From positions 1 to 64,000 of the forward strand of contig CAZQMV010000006.1 in assembly GCA_964594635.1 (NCBI GenBank): DNA of 64,000 bases. Direction: 5' to 3'. Origin of the DNA: Berkiella sp964594635. GTDB taxonomy: Bacteria; Pseudomonadota; Gammaproteobacteria; Berkiellales; Berkiellaceae. A program made the translations under genes and the position numbers. Each line of letters begins with the position of its first letter. Position 1 is the first letter of the stretch. Below the pieces are notes generated by a model. It did no database searches and was not told the origin of the DNA. It was given only the letters and a program-made list of their open reading frames with translations. Below are positions 8,011 through 16,579 of this stretch, one piece after another.

Positions 8011-10256
8011 ACGCTTTCTTCCATTCTTTTTTCACAAGGGTGTACCTTCGCAAATATGCATTTTGCTAATTGGCCCGAAGGACTATGCATTTTGGGATCG
8101 AAAATCCGTTTATCACCAATGATCCAAAATGCGCGTCGTGCCCTAGCCATCATGCGATAGAAATGATGGGAACCTCTATCAAAAATAAAAGGACGCCGAC
8201 AAGCATTCGTGTGAACAGGTGAAAACACGACATAATCGCCCACCTGATTCGGTAAATGTGCAAAATCATAAACAGCACTTGAAACACCCGCTAATTGCAA
8301 TTGCTGCTTAAGAAAATCTTGTTGAAGGCTAAAGGGCGTAAAGATTTGGATCTGTTGCTGCTTATTTGCCAAAGGACCATTGATCAACCAATTCACAATG
8401 GCATGAGCTTCTAGCTCATTTAACAACTGATGTCCTCTGTTTTCTGCGCCACCCGTGATATTCAGTAAGTGCAGCCCTTCATCGATTGTAAAATCCTCTG
8501 TTGATGAGAGAACTGCATCTTTGAGAAATCCTGCAATCTGAGGATGATAAAATCCTGCATCTAATGCAATCGTGCTTACTTTGGTATTTGCCATGGCAAC
8601 GGTAAAGGCATTACCAGTCCCCAGCAACATGCCTTTGTAATGCATTTGCTCAATCGTTTCTTCGTCATCTAATTGATGCTTAGCTAAGGCTCTTTCTTCT
8701 GCTAATTGACTGATAGCAGGCGTTGATTCATCAGCTTGATTATCCCCTAAAAATAAAGCTTGTTTCGCTTTTGCCAAATGCGAAGCAACTTCTTGTGGCA
8801 ATCTTTTTTGTGCTTCATCAACCAGTAAAAGATCAAGCGACTCATCTGCGTGAGGGTTAATGATTAACCAATCGCTAGTTGTTTGTTGCCAATAAGCCAA
8901 GGTACTTGATAACAATTTATGGCTATAGGCTAGTTGCACCGCTTGAATATCGGCTGCAATGCCTGGTAAAGCCTGTTGCAACCATGCTTGCCATTCTTTT
9001 TCAAATTGGCGATTTTCATTGATTGTTTCCACGACGTTGACAATTTGACGATGGATGTTCGTTCGTTTCGTTTTGCACTTACGAATTTTTTCACTCAACA
9101 TCAATGCTTGTGCAGCTTTTTGTTTGTCACGGCTGAATTTTTTAAAAAATCTGGCTAAGCGGCTTTTAGGCTTTAGCTCATCTTGTTTCTTAAAATAGCC
9201 CACCAACACTTTTTCAAGCGCTTCATCTTGTTGTTGCAGCGCGAGCAATTCTTTTTCGGTTTCAGCAGATATCGCTGCTTTCGTAAACAGTTTCAAACCA
9301 TATTGATAATCTGCATAAGATTGTTTTATCTGTTCCATTGAAACGGCTTCATTGGCAGGCATCAATGCTTGCAATAGCGCTTGTGTGCATTGTGTATCAC
9401 TGCTTAACAAACCGATCCGAGGGAAACGCTGAGTTTGAATGGTTTGCTCTACTATTTTCGATGCAATGAATGTCGATAAACAGCCGACTTTGTCACTGCC
9501 AACAGGCGTGCGCAAAGTGATGAGCGCTTCATCTTGAAAAGAAAGCAGCATTCTCACTGTTTCATAGGTACTGTGCGATAATTCTTTTTTCGCGCTGCCA
9601 CATAATAAAGCTGAAATCGGTAATAAGACATCATCATCGCTTATCAACTTTCCAACTTCTTCAATTTCACAGAATTGTTTTAATAAGGGTGACAGTTCAT
9701 TTGCACTTACGGTATGACCTAGCAATGCAGCTTCTGTCCATATCATGGACTGTGACATCACTTCAAAACCACACTCAATGAGTACTTGTTGCCAAGGTTG
9801 CTCACTAAAAATATCTAATGCTTCAATGCAAGCTTTTACGCATTCAGACCACGTTTCCCAAACAAATTCATTATTTTCATCTAAGCATTCATAACGCAAC
9901 CAATCATCAACGGCACCACGTTCACCTTGAAAGGGGCCATTCTGACAAGTATCAAATTGACTCGCAGGTACCCACGGTAAGGAATTATCTTTGCGCAACG
10001 CAAGATGATTTTTTTCAGCAAGGGCTGGTAACCAGAGTGGAACCCAATATTCTGGACGTGGATGAGATTTATAGAACACTAAAGGTGCAACCCAAACAGC
10101 TGTCTGTGTGTCTATTGGAAAAGCCGTTTGCAGTTCCCCTGCATCAACTTCAGCACGCTCGCATTGCCATGCTGTTTCAACAAGTGCTTTTGGCAAAGGT
10201 TGTTGATTGTAAATTGTTTGCCATAACCCTTCTTGCCAATAACGCACAATTCGCAT
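8007..10256 (-). CDS. Superfamily 1 (UPF1/DNA2-like) helicase-related protein with degenerate Walker A
   Basis: A 749-residue protein built like an SF1 helicase but diverged. The expected GxPGTGKT motif is represented by TPVGSDKV at 250-257: the lysine is kept but the glycine before it and the Thr after it are lost. Motif II is VDEAQ (D480-E481-A482-Q483), motif III is LGDNQ at 503-507, and a motif VI-like segment YRMMARARRAFWIIGD lies at 700-715. Residues 320-420 form a charged coiled coil, as in the stalk of related helicases. The N-terminal 240 residues are unrecognised. It may bind nucleic acid without strong ATPase activity. It stands alone on its strand, convergent with the response regulator. 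Confidence 0.65.
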   Translation of the reverse strand: MRIVRYWQEGLWQTIYNQQPLPKALVETAWQCERAEVDAGELQTAFPIDTQTAVWVAPLVFYKSHPRPEYWVPLWLPALAEKNHLALRKDNSLPWVPASQFDTCQNGPFQGERGAVDDWLRYECLDENNEFVWETWSECVKACIEALDIFSEQPWQQVLIECGFEVMSQSMIWTEAALLGHTVSANELSPLLKQFCEIEEVGKLISDDDVLLPISALLCGSAKKELSHSTYETVRMLLSFQDEALITLRTPVGSDKVGCLSTFIASKIVEQTIQTQRFPRIGLLSSDTQCTQALLQALMPANEAVSMEQIKQSYADYQYGLKLFTKAAISAETEKELLALQQQDEALEKVLVGYFKKQDELKPKSRLARFFKKFSRDKQKAAQALMLSEKIRKCKTKRTNIHRQIVNVVETINENRQFEKEWQAWLQQALPGIAADIQAVQLAYSHKLLSSTLAYWQQTTSDWLIINPHADESLDLLLVDEAQKRLPQEVASHLAKAKQALFLGDNQADESTPAISQLAEERALAKHQLDDEETIEQMHYKGMLLGTGNAFTVAMANTKVSTIALDAGFYHPQIAGFLKDAVLSSTEDFTIDEGLHLLNITGGAENRGHQLLNELEAHAIVNWLINGPLANKQQQIQIFTPFSLQQDFLKQQLQLAGVSSAVYDFAHLPNQVGDYVVFSPVHTNACRRPFIFDRGSHHFYRMMARARRAFWIIGDKRIFDPKMHSPSGQLAKCIFAKVHPCEKRMEESV

Positions 10257-10322
10257 GGAATATCCTTCTGTGCTAAATGAAAGGGCTTAAGCTTATCGAA
10301 AGGGTGAGATGAAAGCCATAAA

Positions 10323-10350
10323 AAAAAACCACCGATTAAGGTGGTTTTTT
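10323..10350 (-). terminator. Rho-independent terminator
   Basis: Inverted repeat CCACC (10329-10333) and GGTGG (10340-10344) around a six-base loop, flanked by A6 and T6 so that it works in either direction. It lies 17 bases beyond the stop of the minus-strand gene at 10367 and before the helicase-like gene, so it most likely ends transcription of the small minus-strand genes. Confidence 0.85.
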
Positions 10351-10366
10351 AAGAGATGAAACTTAG

Positions 10367-10666
10367 TTAGTAAGGACGAGGTTTCATTTTATTCGCCATT
10401 TCAAACTCAAGATCATCACGCAATTTTTGTCTTGGATGCGGAACATCAGGTGCTCTTCGTCCATGAGTTGGATTGAATTCATGTGTTCTATCCACACTAT
10501 GACGCAATTCAGAACCATCCATCAATATACCTTGTTTTAAAAGTACGAAGTTGAGTTCGTTGCCTTTTAAGCCGGTTGTACGTGCTTGATAGCTTAAGGT
10601 ATCTAATAGATCGAAATCGGCATAGTTTACTAAAACACCGCCACTGCGTTTGGGATTATTATACAT
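10367..10666 (-). CDS. Small protein of unknown function
   Basis: A 99-residue protein starting MYNNPKRSGGVLVNYADFD. I chose this ATG because AGAGG lies about seven bases upstream; an upstream in-frame start would add seven residues. It is soluble, has no cysteine, and has a basic, Pro- and His-rich C-terminal half (THGRRAPDVPHPRQKLRDD). I do not recognise it. A strong terminator follows directly, and a 120-bp spacer separates it from the next minus-strand gene, so it may be a single-gene unit. Confidence 0.65.
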   Translation of the reverse strand: MYNNPKRSGGVLVNYADFDLLDTLSYQARTTGLKGNELNFVLLKQGILMDGSELRHSVDRTHEFNPTHGRRAPDVPHPRQKLRDDLEFEMANKMKPRPY

Positions 10667-10786
10667 AGAGCAACCTCTTTTGAACATTGACTCACTATTA
10701 CTTGAAGTATAATCGAGACCTATATCGATAGTCTAGTTTGTTAGTTACAAGTTATATAACTTAATTAATATTTTGTAGGGGCCAAC

Positions 10787-10984
10787 CTAAAATTTCTGCC
10801 AAATAGGTGATTCTTCTGCTTCTACCACTGCATCACGTTTCGCAAAAATACGTTGATGCTTTTGGATTTCTTTTTTTCTTGAATCACCAAAAGTACGATG
10901 ACTAGTATCGTAGTCTCTTAGAAACTGATCGATCTCGCTTACATAACCTGTTCGCTGGATCGTCTTTATTTTTTTATCCGTCAT
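10787..10984 (-). CDS. Small charged protein of unknown function
   Basis: A 65-residue hydrophilic protein beginning MTDKKIKTIQRTGYVSEID, rich in Lys, Arg, Asp and Glu. AAGGA is about ten bases upstream of this ATG; the longer reading from 11026 would overlap nfuA and is less likely. It follows the nfuA stop by 13 bases on the same strand and may be co-transcribed with it. I do not recognise the family. No membrane segment, signal or metal motif is visible. Confidence 0.6.
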   Translation of the reverse strand: MTDKKIKTIQRTGYVSEIDQFLRDYDTSHRTFGDSRKKEIQKHQRIFAKRDAVVEAEESPIWQKF

Positions 10985-10997
10985 CACATTAGATCCT

Positions 10998-11597
10998 TTA
11001 GGTTGTCGCGTAATAAGGGTTTTCACCCATGCTATGGTCGGTTACATCGATCACGGCCATAATTTCTGGTAACTGAGTCATTAATGTCTTTTCGATCCCT
11101 TGCTTAAGAGTCACATCAGCCATACCACAACCATGACAACCACCACCAAAACGTAATACCACTTCATTGTTTGGCGTTATCTCAACCAGGCTCACTTTAC
11201 CACCATGACTCGCCAAACTGGGATTGATCTCATTCATTAATATGTAATTAACGCGCTCAGTTAATGATGCATCACCTTCAGGCTTTGAACCATGTAAGTT
11301 CGGGGCACTGATAGCTAATTGACCACCTAACGCATCTTTTTTGAAATCAATTTCAGCACCTTCTAAGTATTGGCTACTTGTCTTATCAATATAGAGGGTG
11401 AAGCCAGTGAAGGGTAATGGTATATCTGTACCGCGATGCTCACCTGGTGGGCAAAAGGCAATACTGACATCGGCTTTAGGGTGCCCTGGCTGATCTAAAA
11501 AAATCCGCAACCCCATTCCAGGCATTTCTTCCTTAACAATCAGATGCATAAAGTGCTCTTTAGCGCTCTCTGTCACGAGGATTTGGGGTATATTCAT
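10998..11597 (-). CDS. nfuA: Fe-S biogenesis protein NfuA
   Basis: NfuA carries a [4Fe-4S] cluster and delivers it to apo-proteins, especially under oxidative stress or iron limitation. The 199-residue protein starts MNIPQILVTESA after an AGGA site. The N-terminal 100 or so residues form a degenerate A-type (HesB-like) domain lacking its cluster cysteines, as usual for NfuA. The C-terminal Nfu domain has the CxxC ligand pair C154 and C157 in GGGCHGCGMADVTL. The domain order and length match the Escherichia coli type. Confidence 0.95.
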   Translation of the reverse strand: MNIPQILVTESAKEHFMHLIVKEEMPGMGLRIFLDQPGHPKADVSIAFCPPGEHRGTDIPLPFTGFTLYIDKTSSQYLEGAEIDFKKDALGGQLAISAPNLHGSKPEGDASLTERVNYILMNEINPSLASHGGKVSLVEITPNNEVVLRFGGGCHGCGMADVTLKQGIEKTLMTQLPEIMAVIDVTDHSMGENPYYATT

Positions 11598-11655
11598 CGA
11601 ATTTTCCTGCAAATAGGACTATTTTACTCGAATCCGCCTACTTTTGAAAACATGA

Positions 11656-11684
11656 TGCACATTACAGAGGGGGTTTGCTATAAT
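11656..11684 (+). promoter_or_regulatory. Probable sigma-70 promoter for the gene at 11764
   Basis: A perfect -10 TATAAT (11679-11684) preceded by TGC, an extended -10 arrangement, with TGCACA 17 bp upstream as a partial -35. Transcription would start near 11691, about 70 bases before the ATG. Confidence 0.6.
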
Positions 11685-11763
11685 CCCATGAACATTATCG
11701 ATTATGAAGTGCAGCACCATAGGATCCGGAGCCAGCATTTCGATAAACGCCACGGAGAGTTTA

Positions 11764-11973
11764 ATGGCTGACCTAAATGTCTTAGATTTCAGATCGCAAG
11801 CAGAGCAAATGATGCGAATTATTGAAACACGCCTTGAAGCGGGACAACAGGCCGCAGCTATTGAGTTTCTTATCCTAAAATTTAAAGCCCTTTATGAACA
11901 AGGCGTAGCGAGTGGCCGCCTTTATGAAAAAGAAGGCATATTTCCTTATACCCCTTTTACTGAAAATCGTTAA
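11764..11973 (+). CDS. Small helical protein of unknown function
   Basis: A 69-residue protein starting MADLNVLDFRSQAEQM; GGAGAG lies a few bases upstream, which decides this start over an upstream in-frame codon without a site. The sequence is mostly helix-forming (ETRLEAGQQAAAIEFLILKFKALYEQG), has no cysteine and no signal peptide. It is divergent from nfuA and has its own promoter. I do not recognise it. Confidence 0.65.
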   Translation: MADLNVLDFRSQAEQMMRIIETRLEAGQQAAAIEFLILKFKALYEQGVASGRLYEKEGIFPYTPFTENR

Positions 11974-12084
11974 TATCCCCGCTTTTTATTCTAACTATTT
12001 GATATAACTTCACATTTAAATAATTTAGACAGCTATCTTTTTGTGTCATACTTATATAAAGAATGTCATAAAAGAGGCTAGACC

Positions 12085-12372
12085 ATGGTTGACATAGATG
12101 AAGATTCCAAGCCACTCACTTTTAGCCCAAGTGCTCAGGATGAGTCCAAAAAGGGTGAAAAAGCAGTGCGCGAAGAGGAAAAGCAGTCCTTTCAAAAGGC
12201 ACTAGGAGACACAGGTGCAAAGCCACCCTTGCCTGATTCAATTCAGCTTGCCCATCCCAAACCTCCTTTTGTTGAGGCTATTGAATCTATGTTCCAGGCA
12301 GTTTCGCAATTATTAAAACAGCTTAATCCGCAAAATAAAGACAAGACAAAGGACAAGAACAAGCCTTCGTAG
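12085..12372 (+). CDS. Small hydrophilic protein, probably partly disordered
   Basis: A 95-residue protein starting MVDIDEDSKPLTFSPS with AGAGG eight bases upstream. It is rich in Lys, Glu, Asp and Pro. A short amphipathic helix (FVEAIESMFQAVSQLLKQLN) is followed by a Lys/Asp-rich tail ending KDKNKPS. No signal peptide or known domain is visible. It lies between two other very small genes of unknown role. The start codon is well supported; the function is not. Confidence 0.55.
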   Translation: MVDIDEDSKPLTFSPSAQDESKKGEKAVREEEKQSFQKALGDTGAKPPLPDSIQLAHPKPPFVEAIESMFQAVSQLLKQLNPQNKDKTKDKNKPS

Positions 12373-12394
12373 TTAATTGTAACTAACTACCGTT

Positions 12395-12415
12395 TTTATT
12401 GAGGCGTGGTATAAT
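12395..12415 (+). promoter_or_regulatory. Extended -10 promoter for the gene at 12456
   Basis: TGGTATAAT with a perfect -10 at 12410-12415. No good -35 hexamer is seen at 16-18 bp, which fits an extended -10 promoter. Transcription would start near 12422, about 34 bases before the ATG. Confidence 0.6.
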
Positions 12416-12455
12416 TGTCCCCAATGTAGTAAATGCCAAATAGGTAGTAGCAGTC

Positions 12456-12704
12456 ATGGCAGTGATCTTTTCATCTCTTAATAAAGTAACCAATAACGTG
12501 AAAACTGTGGATCTATTAATCAATCAGGCAGAATCAGGCACAAAACCCGATGCAGAGCTTATTGCTATCGGGCAAAAAGCGACGGCGACAATTCCTAATG
12601 CAGTAATGGCTGTTTCAGAAGAAGAAGCTCGCAAACAAATGGCAGCGCTGATGGCTTCGATGCTAGCCTCAGAAACACGTCCCACAACTCCCACTAAGCG
12701 CTAA
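12456..12704 (+). CDS. Small protein of unknown function
   Basis: An 82-residue protein, MAVIFSSLNKVTNNVKTV onward, Ala- and Met-rich in its second half (EEEARKQMAALMASMLASE). It ends in a Thr/Pro/Lys tail. No cysteine, signal peptide or recognisable motif is present. It has its own extended -10 promoter and is followed after about 115 bp by another small gene with its own promoter. I do not recognise the family. Confidence 0.55.
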   Translation: MAVIFSSLNKVTNNVKTVDLLINQAESGTKPDAELIAIGQKATATIPNAVMAVSEEEARKQMAALMASMLASETRPTTPTKR

Positions 12705-12753
12705 GTCCCTCTTTCATCGTTTATCTACACGGATTAATTTCTCAAATTCCTCT

Positions 12754-12781
12754 TTACAACGCTTAATTATCTGGTAAGATA
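12754..12781 (+). promoter_or_regulatory. Probable sigma-70 promoter for the gene at 12819
   Basis: TTTACA (12754-12759), a 16-bp spacer ending in TGG, and TAAGAT (12776-12781). Transcription would start near 12788, about 30 bases before the ATG. The spacer is slightly short but the extended TGG supports it. Confidence 0.55.
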
Positions 12782-12818
12782 ACAAACATATTAAGTTAGT
12801 TGAATTAGGATTTATCTA

Positions 12819-12995
12819 ATGTCATTACATTTTACACACACACGCCCCTCAACCAGCCAAGTCCCTGATCGCATTCAGCTGGATCCTAGAGTCGCAAAAT
12901 TAAGTTTTGCGCTTGCAGTAGGGGAAGTGTTAAATCGCGTTGAAAAAGACGATGCAGTAGTCGCTCCATCTTTAAGAAACACTAACCGCTTATAG
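12819..12995 (+). CDS. 58-residue protein of unknown function
   Basis: Translation gives MSLHFTHTRPSTSQVPDRIQ followed by a short helical segment around AKLSFALAVGEVLNRVEKDD and a tail ending RNTNRL. AGGA lies eight bases before the ATG, and a terminator follows 24 bases after the stop, so promoter, ribosome site, frame and terminator together make a complete small transcription unit. I do not recognise the product. No secretion leader is visible. Confidence 0.6.
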   Translation: MSLHFTHTRPSTSQVPDRIQLDPRVAKLSFALAVGEVLNRVEKDDAVVAPSLRNTNRL

Positions 12996-13018
12996 TCTTC
13001 TACTTTGGATCTCAATTG

Positions 13019-13055
13019 AAAAAATCGCGCTACTACACAAATGCGCGATTTTTTT
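13019..13055 (+). terminator. Rho-independent terminator
   Basis: Stem TCGCGC/GCGCGA with a 12-base loop, flanked by A6 on the left and T7 on the right. It follows the 58-residue gene on the plus strand and, read the other way, the minus-strand microcin-like gene, whose stop is 12 bases away. It can serve both. Confidence 0.85.
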
Positions 13056-13066
13056 ATTAAACAATA

Positions 13067-13303
13067 TTAAACAATTTTGTTAACTTGTTGCGTGTCATAA
13101 ATGGCATACGCAATCAAAGCACCAATCGCTAAGAACGGACCCGCTTTGGGTAGCAAGCTCCCAAGTAACATCCCGGTACTCAATGAAATAACGCCAGTCG
13201 TTAACCCATAACCGCCAAGGCCGTCTTGGTAGATCCCTTTAACATCTTTGATAAAATCTCCACCAGCGATTTGATGGATTTCATTGCTGATAAGCTCACG
13301 CAT
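13067..13303 (-). CDS. Putative class II microcin/bacteriocin precursor with double-glycine leader
   Basis: A 78-residue protein beginning MRELISNEIHQIAGG, which matches the double-glycine leaders of class II microcins (MRxL/I..NE....GG, as in microcins V and L). Cleavage after GG would release a 63-residue Gly-rich hydrophobic core, DFIKDVKGIYQDGLGG onward, with a likely membrane-inserting stretch around LAIGALIAYAIYD and a short polar tail. AGAGG lies about nine bases before the ATG; an upstream in-frame codon adds 12 residues but spoils the leader. No immunity protein or C39-peptidase exporter is evident in the window. Alternatively it could be a small membrane protein whose N-terminus resembles a leader by chance. 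Confidence 0.6.
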   Translation of the reverse strand: MRELISNEIHQIAGGDFIKDVKGIYQDGLGGYGLTTGVISLSTGMLLGSLLPKAGPFLAIGALIAYAIYDTQQVNKIV

Positions 13304-13370
13304 AAATAAACTACCTCTTCTTAAAACACTAAACAACACATACTCTTGGCACGAGTTCTCCTATTTTACT

Positions 13371-14906
13371 TTAGGATCTGTTAGCCTCAAATATATTACT
13401 TCCATGAGTTGTCAATGCAAATTCATGCATTTCAATCATTTCTTTAACTTTTGTTATGTCAGGTGCAAAGTACCTGTCAATATCGTAAAAAGAAACAACA
13501 CTTCTGATCTTATCATAAAACTTTTTTAAATGCGTAGTGCGCGGTTTTTGTTCTAACAGATCCATCCCCTGACATGCAGCTAACAATTCTATTGCGACAA
13601 CTGTCATACTATTATCAATCATTTCATTTAAACGACGTGCTGCAAAAGTTGCCATACTAACATGATCTTCTTGGTTCATAGAAGTTGGTATGGAATCAAC
13701 ACTGGAAGGATGTGCTAAAACCTTATTTTCACTTGTCAGTGCAGCAGCAGTTACTTGTGCAATCATAAAGCCAGAATTTTCACCACTTGCAGTCACTAAA
13801 AATGCAGGCAACCCAGAAAAATTTGGATCTAATAATAAGGCTGTTCTTCTTTCTGAAATCGTCGCTATCGTCGCAATAGCACAAGCAAGTGCATCTGCTG
13901 CAAGACCCACAGCTTGAGCATGAAAATTTCCGCCTGAAATAATCTCATTATCTTTTGCAAACACTAATGGATTATCCGTAATAGCATTTATTTCAATCTG
14001 AAGCACACTTGCAACATAACGCATCTGCATAACACAAGCACCTAATACTTGTGGCTGGCAACGTAATGAATAGGGATTTTGCACTTGATTTGTCAATGGT
14101 GCGCTCATGCTCTTATTATCACCCAAAAGCATAGCTAAACATTTTGCAACATCTGTTTGACCAGATAATCCCCGTAAATCATGAATACGAGAATCTAAAG
14201 GATGCAAGTCAGCTTGCGTTGCTGCCATCGATATCGCACCCGCAACGAGTGCTGCATCTAATAATCTTTGACAGCGGATCATCGCTCTAGCAAGAAGCGC
14301 GGTTGATACTTGAGTCCCATTTAATAATGCCAACCCTTCTTTAGGTGCTAATGAAAAAGGCGCCATACCAATTTTTTTCAAAACAGATTTTGCACTTTGC
14401 AGTTTATCTTGATAAAACACTTCTCCCTCGCCTATTAAGGCTAAAGCAAGATGTGCAAGCGGTGCTAAATCACCAGAAGCGCCAACCGATCCCTTTTCAG
14501 GAATGCAAGGATAAATAGCCGTATTAAAAAAGGTGGTTAGTCTCTCGATCAATTCCCAACTGACTCCAGAATAACCTTGCATGAGAGAATTGATCTTTAA
14601 TAATAAAATCATACGAACGGTGGGCAAATCTAATGGCGCTCCCACGCCACACGCATGAGACAGAACCAGATTTCTTTGCAACTTTAGCAACTGTTCTGTT
14701 GGAATTACAACGCCAGCTAATTTGCCAAAACCCGTGTTGATCCCATAGGCAACTTTGCCTGTTTTAATATAATGGTCAACCACTTTCTTAGACGCTAGAA
14801 CTTCCGGCTTACTACTTTCATCTAATGATATACGCCCATGAGTGGTATAAACATTTTTAAGATCTTCTAAAGATAGCTTACCTGCCTTAACAATGAGATC
14901 TTGCAT
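13371..14906 (-). CDS. hutH: Histidine ammonia-lyase
   Basis: HutH deaminates L-histidine to trans-urocanate, the first step of histidine catabolism. I start at MQDLIVKAGKL, two bases after the hutU stop, where the AGGA within the end of hutU serves as ribosome site. The protein has 511 residues, the normal length. The self-forming MIO cofactor comes from A143-S144-G145 in GSVGASGDLAP. It is the last gene of the hutG-I-U-H run. Confidence 0.97.
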   Translation of the reverse strand: MQDLIVKAGKLSLEDLKNVYTTHGRISLDESSKPEVLASKKVVDHYIKTGKVAYGINTGFGKLAGVVIPTEQLLKLQRNLVLSHACGVGAPLDLPTVRMILLLKINSLMQGYSGVSWELIERLTTFFNTAIYPCIPEKGSVGASGDLAPLAHLALALIGEGEVFYQDKLQSAKSVLKKIGMAPFSLAPKEGLALLNGTQVSTALLARAMIRCQRLLDAALVAGAISMAATQADLHPLDSRIHDLRGLSGQTDVAKCLAMLLGDNKSMSAPLTNQVQNPYSLRCQPQVLGACVMQMRYVASVLQIEINAITDNPLVFAKDNEIISGGNFHAQAVGLAADALACAIATIATISERRTALLLDPNFSGLPAFLVTASGENSGFMIAQVTAAALTSENKVLAHPSSVDSIPTSMNQEDHVSMATFAARRLNEMIDNSMTVVAIELLAACQGMDLLEQKPRTTHLKKFYDKIRSVVSFYDIDRYFAPDITKVKEMIEMHEFALTTHGSNIFEANRS

Positions 14907-14908
14907 CA

Positions 14909-16579
14909 CTATTTTCCTAGCATTGGTAAATCTAAGTGAAATTGTTTCGCACAATCGATAGCCAACTCGTAACCTGCATCAGCATGTCGCATCACGCCTG
15001 TCGCTGGATCGTTGGTTAAAACACGGTTTAATTTCTCGGCAGCTTCATCTGTGCCATCCGCAACAATAACAACTCCTGCATGTTGCGAATAACCCATACC
15101 AACCCCACCACCGTGATGAAAACTCACCCACGTTGCTCCGCTTGCACAATTTAATAAAGCATTTAAAATGGGCCAATCAGAAACCGCATCCGATCCATCT
15201 AACATCGCTTCAGTCTCGCGTCTTGGACTTGCCACCGATCCCGCATCAAGATGATCACGTCCAATCACAATTGGTGCACTCACCTCGCCCTTTTTTACCA
15301 TCTCATTAAATGCCAAACCCAGCTTCGCGCGCTCTCCAAGTCCGACCCAACAAATCCGAGCAGGTAATCCTTGAAAAGGGATCGATTTCGCCATGGTTAA
15401 CCAATGATGTAAATGCGGATCATTTGGGAGTAGCTCTTTCACTTTTTCATCGGTTTTATAGATATCTGAAGGATCACCTGATAATGCCACCCAACGAAAA
15501 GGCCCTTTGCCTTCGCAAAATAATGGCCGTATATAAGCCGGAACAAAACCAGGAAAAGAAAAAGCGTCTTTTACCCCCATATCAAAGGCCATTTGCCGAA
15601 TGTTATTGCCATAATCAAATGTCGGAATGCCCATTTTATGAAATGCCAGCATCGCTCGAACTTGCGTCGCCATGGCACGCTTAGCTGCTTCAATAACACT
15701 TTCTGGCTCACTGATTCTTTTTTGTTGGCATTCTTCTATTGACCATTCGGGTGGATAATAACCATTGAGTGGATCATGTGCGCTGGTTTGATCTGTGACA
15801 AAATCAGGTTTAATGTTTCTTTTCACTAATTCAGGATAAACAATGGCTGCATTACCAAGAAGCCCTATCGTAATAACTTTACCTGTCTTGTGTGCTTCTT
15901 TCAGATAATGTAAAGCTTCATCGAGAGTCTTGCATTCAATGTCAAGGTAACCATTGCTTATGCGGCGATCGATACGATGTTGATCATACTCAACAGCCAA
16001 GAGAGATAATCCCGCCATTTTAGCGGCTAAAGGTTGCGCACCACCCATACCACCTAACCCTGCCGTTAAAATCCAGCGGCCCTTTGCATCGTTTGCATAG
16101 TGTTGGCGCAACGCTTGCTTAAACGTCTCATAGGTTCCTTGGATAATGCCTTGCGTGCCGATATAGATCCAAGAACCCGCTGTCATTTGACCATACATCA
16201 TCAAACCCTTTCGATCTAAATCGTTAAAATGATCCCAGCTAGCAAAGGCAGGGACCAGATTCGAATTGGCAATGAGTATTCTTGGTGCAAAAATGTGGGT
16301 TTTAAAAACACCAACCGGTTTACCCGATTGGATCAGTAATGTTTCATCGTTTTCTAACCGTAGCAATACCTCGATGATTTGATCGTAGCAAGGCCAATTA
16401 CGAGCAGCTCTTCCTATCCCACCATAAACAACCAATCGGCTTGCATCTTCTGCGACCTCATTATCAAGATTGTTCATCAAAAGACGTAATGCGGCTTCGG
16501 TTTGCCAGCTTTTTGCGTTTAAGCGATTACCTCTTTGTGCTTTGATTTGGCGATTTTTATCAAAACGATTATCTGGCAT
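14909..16579 (-). CDS. hutU: Urocanate hydratase
   Basis: HutU converts urocanate to imidazolonepropionate using tightly bound NAD+. It has 556 residues, a normal length. The NAD-binding glycine cluster is TAGLGGMGGAQPLA near residue 175, and the conserved C-terminal segment GATWVSFHHGGGVGMGYS is present. The gene overlaps the end of hutI by 11 bases and is followed by hutH after a two-base gap, which points to translational coupling. Confidence 0.97.
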   Translation of the reverse strand: MPDNRFDKNRQIKAQRGNRLNAKSWQTEAALRLLMNNLDNEVAEDASRLVVYGGIGRAARNWPCYDQIIEVLLRLENDETLLIQSGKPVGVFKTHIFAPRILIANSNLVPAFASWDHFNDLDRKGLMMYGQMTAGSWIYIGTQGIIQGTYETFKQALRQHYANDAKGRWILTAGLGGMGGAQPLAAKMAGLSLLAVEYDQHRIDRRISNGYLDIECKTLDEALHYLKEAHKTGKVITIGLLGNAAIVYPELVKRNIKPDFVTDQTSAHDPLNGYYPPEWSIEECQQKRISEPESVIEAAKRAMATQVRAMLAFHKMGIPTFDYGNNIRQMAFDMGVKDAFSFPGFVPAYIRPLFCEGKGPFRWVALSGDPSDIYKTDEKVKELLPNDPHLHHWLTMAKSIPFQGLPARICWVGLGERAKLGLAFNEMVKKGEVSAPIVIGRDHLDAGSVASPRRETEAMLDGSDAVSDWPILNALLNCASGATWVSFHHGGGVGMGYSQHAGVVIVADGTDEAAEKLNRVLTNDPATGVMRHADAGYELAIDCAKQFHLDLPMLGK

